In this document: positions 61,361-64,000 of the stretch, piece after piece
Layout of the letters: the number at the start of each line of letters is the position of its first letter
How positions within the stretch are numbered: the stretch's first letter is position 1
Source: Methanoregula sp.
GTDB lineage: Archaea > Halobacteriota > Methanomicrobia > Methanomicrobiales > Methanospirillaceae
Assembly (NCBI GenBank): GCA_041645435.1
Contig: JBAZQB010000003.1
Span: forward strand, 186,001 to 250,000
Direction: 5' to 3'
Length of the DNA: 64,000 nucleotides
Notes under the pieces: model-generated
Seen by the model: the letters and a program-made list of their open reading frames with translations, nothing else
What the model was told of the DNA's origin: nothing
The model's database searches: none
Made by a program: the position numbers and the translations under genes

Positions 61361-62436
61361 AGGCACGTCACCTGTCAATTATCGCAAAGAAAGAGTTCCG
61401 GGGATTGTTCAACGAGCGCACGATCCTGCTCGCAGTCCTGCTCCAGCTCTTCATCGCACTGTTCTCCTCGTTCCTCATGGTCGGGCTCACCTCCATGTAT
61501 GACCCTTCCTCACTCTCGAAGTATTCGCGGTATAAGTACAACATCGCCTATGCCGGCAATGATTCGGCAGTGCTCGGATATCTTGAGAGCAGCCCGGATT
61601 TCCAGGTCTACCCGATGGATCTCTCTACGGGAGTCACCGCACTGAAAGAACGAAAGCTTTCAGCAGTGATCTATATGCCCGACACCCCCCCATCCGCAGA
61701 GGATCCGGTCAAGATCACGCTCTATACATTGACCAATGATCTCCAGAGTGCAATTGTCGATGTGAAACTCAAGGATATTTTCTTAAAATACGAAAAGGAT
61801 CTTCGACAGGTACGGGCGTTCCGGCTCAGTGAACAGCCGATCCCGCTCCAGGTTCCGAAAAACAGCGGGGGCGGTGACTTCTATGAGTTTGTATATGGAC
61901 TCTTAATTCCCCTGCTGGTCTTTATGCCGGCGATCATTGCATCCGCGCTTGTCATCGATCTCATTACCGAGGAGTACCAACACGAGACCTTAGAGACACT
62001 GATCTCGACACCGATCACGTTCTCAGAGATGGTCTGGGGCAAAGTGCTTGCCTGCGAGCTGCTGGTGCCGATCCAGGCAGGGGCATGGTTGCTGCTCCTC
62101 ATGGTAAATGGCATTGCCATTGAAAATGCCGGGTTAATCCTGATACACGTTGTGATCACTTCACTTATCCTTATCCTGCTGGGTACTCTTACGGCCCTGC
62201 ACTACAGAGAGCGGACAGCAGCACAATTCATCTTCTCTACAGCACTGGTGGTCGTGATCCTCTTTGTACTGGCACTACCGTCAAACCCGCTCAACCTCCT
62301 CACCCGGCTTGCTGTTGGCACTGCCGGTCCCGAACAATGGCTGGTGCTCGCAGCAACAGGCTGTATTATTGTCATTCTGGGGTTCCTGACCCAGAAGTAT
62401 GCTGAAAAGGTCGGGAAATCACACCACACGGGATAA
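61357..62436 (+). CDS. ABC-2 type permease
   Basis: 359 residues from the ATG at 61357, which overlaps the upstream permease stop by 4 bases. It has an N-terminal helix (about 23-45), an external domain to about 165, then five helices. The segment ALVIDLITEEYQHETLETLISTPI is the cytosolic coupling pattern of NatB/ABC-2 permeases. With the fused permease it forms the membrane part of the exporter, presumably energised by the ATPase at 57483. Confidence 0.87.
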   Translation: MKARHLSIIAKKEFRGLFNERTILLAVLLQLFIALFSSFLMVGLTSMYDPSSLSKYSRYKYNIAYAGNDSAVLGYLESSPDFQVYPMDLSTGVTALKERKLSAVIYMPDTPPSAEDPVKITLYTLTNDLQSAIVDVKLKDIFLKYEKDLRQVRAFRLSEQPIPLQVPKNSGGGDFYEFVYGLLIPLLVFMPAIIASALVIDLITEEYQHETLETLISTPITFSEMVWGKVLACELLVPIQAGAWLLLLMVNGIAIENAGLILIHVVITSLILILLGTLTALHYRERTAAQFIFSTALVVVILFVLALPSNPLNLLTRLAVGTAGPEQWLVLAATGCIIVILGFLTQKYAEKVGKSHHTG

Positions 62437-62790
62437 GGATAAAAAAAGATGGTGATTCGTTAATTAGAGCCACCAATTAAGATTTTGTTTCGGTTTTTTT
62501 AAGAAGCCATCTCCAAGAGAAAACTTATCAGACGTTCTTGGGGGCTTTGGTTCCACCTCCGCCCCCGCCACTGTGGCATCCCCCGGATTGCGATAACGAC
62601 GTATTACCTGTAACCCACCTCGTCCAATCACCATGCGCCCCGTCCCCCACGGGGGACTGGTGGCGCAAGAGGGGGGTATGGTATTATCAAAATAGGCTTA
62701 CTACAGACAACAAAATGTTAACTATTTGTTGATTTGATATCTGACATTAAAGGTTGGTGGCACCAAATGATGAATCACTAAAAAAAATAT
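62437..62790. other. Intergenic region with a short hairpin
   Basis: About 354 bases between convergent genes. A GTCCCCC-AC-GGGGGAC hairpin lies at 62642-62657, with Gly/Pro-like low-complexity DNA around it. No gene is supported. Confidence 0.5.
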
Positions 62791-63267
62791 TTACATGGAT
62801 GATGTGAGCATCGGCTTGTCGATCGCTTTATACGTTTTTCCTGCACTGGTCACAAAGACCTCGACCCGGTCACTGCCCCTGCTGCCCTGTATGATCAGCT
62901 CGTCTCCGCGCCGGGGTTTCCGCTGCATGTCATTCAGGTATTGTTCGATGACCTGCCCGTCAGATCGGGTGACCCGCATCATAATATTCTGGACAAAGAT
63001 CTCTCCTTTACCCCCATTATACAGCAGGTGAAGGGAAAAGTCGGGACGCTCTTTGGTGAGCTGGAGATCCACAAACTGCTCGGGAGGCAGCGTATCAACC
63101 GCAACAGGGGTTGACACAACGGTTGCTACTGAAGTGGTAACCAGGGTAGGCAGAGGAGTGGGTGTAGCCACCGGTGTGATCTCTGCCTGTGTCGGGCTCG
63201 TGCAGCCGGCAGAGAGCGCACAGAGTGCAAGCACGAGTGCGGCCAGCAGGAACAGGGTGCATTTCAT
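62791..63267 (-). CDS. Secreted lipoprotein, function unknown
   Basis: 158 residues from the ATG at 63265-63267. The signal peptide ends in a lipobox (LSAGC), then a Thr/Pro/Val linker (to about 60). A short beta-rich domain follows (FVDLQLTKERPDFSLHLLY and IMMRVTRSDGQVIEQYL). It is of the same general kind as the lipoprotein at 9643. No motif indicates a function. Confidence 0.7.
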   Translation of the reverse strand: MKCTLFLLAALVLALCALSAGCTSPTQAEITPVATPTPLPTLVTTSVATVVSTPVAVDTLPPEQFVDLQLTKERPDFSLHLLYNGGKGEIFVQNIMMRVTRSDGQVIEQYLNDMQRKPRRGDELIIQGSRGSDRVEVFVTSAGKTYKAIDKPMLTSSM

Positions 63268-63458
63268 AGGAATTGCTTTAAATTTGAATATATTTCTGAT
63301 TTGTGCTCGGGAATGCTGCTGATACAAATCTGCCCGCCCATGCATAGTTTTTTCTCATCGCATGGTTCCGGCAGGTAAACCTGCATAAAATGACAGGAAA
63401 GAACAGTTAAATTAAAAAGGACACCCGGATTAACGTTATGTATCAGGAGTAACAGGGA

Positions 63459-64000
63459 ATGTTCTGTCCTAAATGTGGAAAAGAGACCGATGCATCGGGA
63501 AAATTCTGCCAGTGGTGCGGTTTTGATATCGCATCTATTCCGGTAAAGCCCGTCATCGTTCCTGAAGAGGAAGAGGGGCCGGAAGTCGGTGTGTATGCAG
63601 GTCTTGGCAGGCGGTTTATCGCGTTTATTGTTGATGCAATCCTCATCCTCCTTATTGGAATTGTCACGATCACGTTCTTCTCATTGACAAACGGGATAAA
63701 ATATGCATATTATCTCTCGGCCCAGGGTGCGCCGATATCCGAACTTACTGAGGCAGGTACGGCGGATGCGGCACTCGCCCCCATTGTAGCGGCGTTCGGG
63801 ATGCTCATCATCATTGTCCCGTGGCTCTACTTCGCCGGGTTCGAATCTTCCCGCAGCCAGGCAACACCCGGTAAAGTGCTGATGCGGATCATGGTGACCG
63901 ATATGGAAGGCAACAAACCTACATTTGCCCGGGTCACGCTCCGCCACTTTGGGAAATTTATCTCCGCCTTAATCATCTTCATCGGGTTTTTGATGATCGG
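63459..64000 (+). CDS. Zinc-ribbon / RDD-family membrane protein, partial
   Basis: The first 180 codons are in the window; the end is cut off at base 64000. An N-terminal double-cysteine zinc ribbon (MFCPKCGK...FCQWCGF) is followed by an acidic linker. The RDD-type membrane domain then begins with GLGRRFIAFIVDAILILL and continues with ATPGKVLMRIMVTDMEG. RDD proteins have been linked to ion or small-solute transport. The fusion with a zinc ribbon is common in archaea. A CAGGAG site lies about a dozen bases before the ATG. Confidence 0.85.
   Translation, partial: MFCPKCGKETDASGKFCQWCGFDIASIPVKPVIVPEEEEGPEVGVYAGLGRRFIAFIVDAILILLIGIVTITFFSLTNGIKYAYYLSAQGAPISELTEAGTADAALAPIVAAFGMLIIIVPWLYFAGFESSRSQATPGKVLMRIMVTDMEGNKPTFARVTLRHFGKFISALIIFIGFLMI

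Noticed and set aside
62538..62732. Proline-rich 64-residue frame as a gene
   Set aside because: The poly-Pro stretch reflects a C-rich low-complexity tract between convergent genes.

Overview
The window is archaeal and most likely from a methanogen of the order Methanomicrobiales (Methanoregula-like). The grounds are an archaeal Spt5/SecE/FtsZ/DtdA gene cluster, two tetrahydromethanopterin-pathway enzymes (an MptE-type pterin pyrophosphokinase and a beta-RFA-P synthase), an archaeal IleS, an intron-less tRNA-Lys(CTT) without encoded CCA, many short lipoproteins with Ser/Thr/Pro linkers, and long PAS-rich sensor kinases. Most genes are moderately GC-rich. Two patches are clearly AT-rich and foreign-looking: about 15.2-16.5 kb and 23.1-25.7 kb. 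No rRNA, CRISPR array, transposase or integrase was seen.

Layout. 0-4 kb: the tail of an ABM-type monooxygenase, then a minus-strand operon dtdA-ftsZ-secE-spt5. 4-10 kb: a nucleotide-binding Rossmann protein, a lipoprotein amidohydrolase, alpha-glucan phosphorylase, an aldehyde dehydrogenase and a lipoprotein. 10.5-15 kb: ileS and a secreted beta-propeller protein. 15.6-16.5 kb: an AT-rich nucleotidyl-cyclase-like gene whose 3' end runs into repeat DNA. 16.6-18.8 kb: Thg1-like protein, PRC-barrel protein and a site-2 protease with CBS domains. 18.9-19.1 kb: two different GC-rich hairpin repeats side by side, each with another copy elsewhere in the window. 19.2-22.9 kb: an overlapping minus-strand operon of radical SAM protein, mptE and a TrkA-N/DHH phosphoesterase.

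23.0-25.7 kb: tRNA-Lys followed by a small AT-rich genomic island. A perfect 38-bp direct repeat (tRNA 3' end plus the T-rich tail) bounds it, as expected for integration into a tRNA gene. The island carries a TIR-like (PF10137-type) protein, two small membrane proteins and a lipoprotein, with no recognisable integrase. This is the best candidate in the window for an undescribed, possibly defence-related, module. 25.8-29.2 kb: a flavin oxidoreductase with a 117-bp inverted-repeat element upstream, a chagasin-like inhibitor and a cysteine-rich tandem-repeat secreted protein.

29.4-40.6 kb: three large PAS sensor kinases in a row with an iron-type alcohol dehydrogenase among them. One kinase has lost its phospho-acceptor histidine. 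A fourth, related kinase lies at 51.7-54.4 kb. 40.7-51.6 kb: rubrerythrin, an iron-sulfur flavoprotein, membrane proteins, a heterodimeric ABC exporter with one degenerate ATPase site, small regulators, a C39-like peptidase, and a lone MazF/PemK protein. 54.5-57.3 kb: a DUF6125-like protein, a fused chorismate-lyase-like/beta-RFA-P synthase, and a GNAT acetyltransferase. 57.5-62.4 kb: an ABC-2 transport system whose first permease is fused to a PrsW-like intramembrane protease domain. 62.8-64 kb: a lipoprotein and the start of a zinc-ribbon/RDD membrane protein.

Functional assignments come from motif reading alone; no database search was run.
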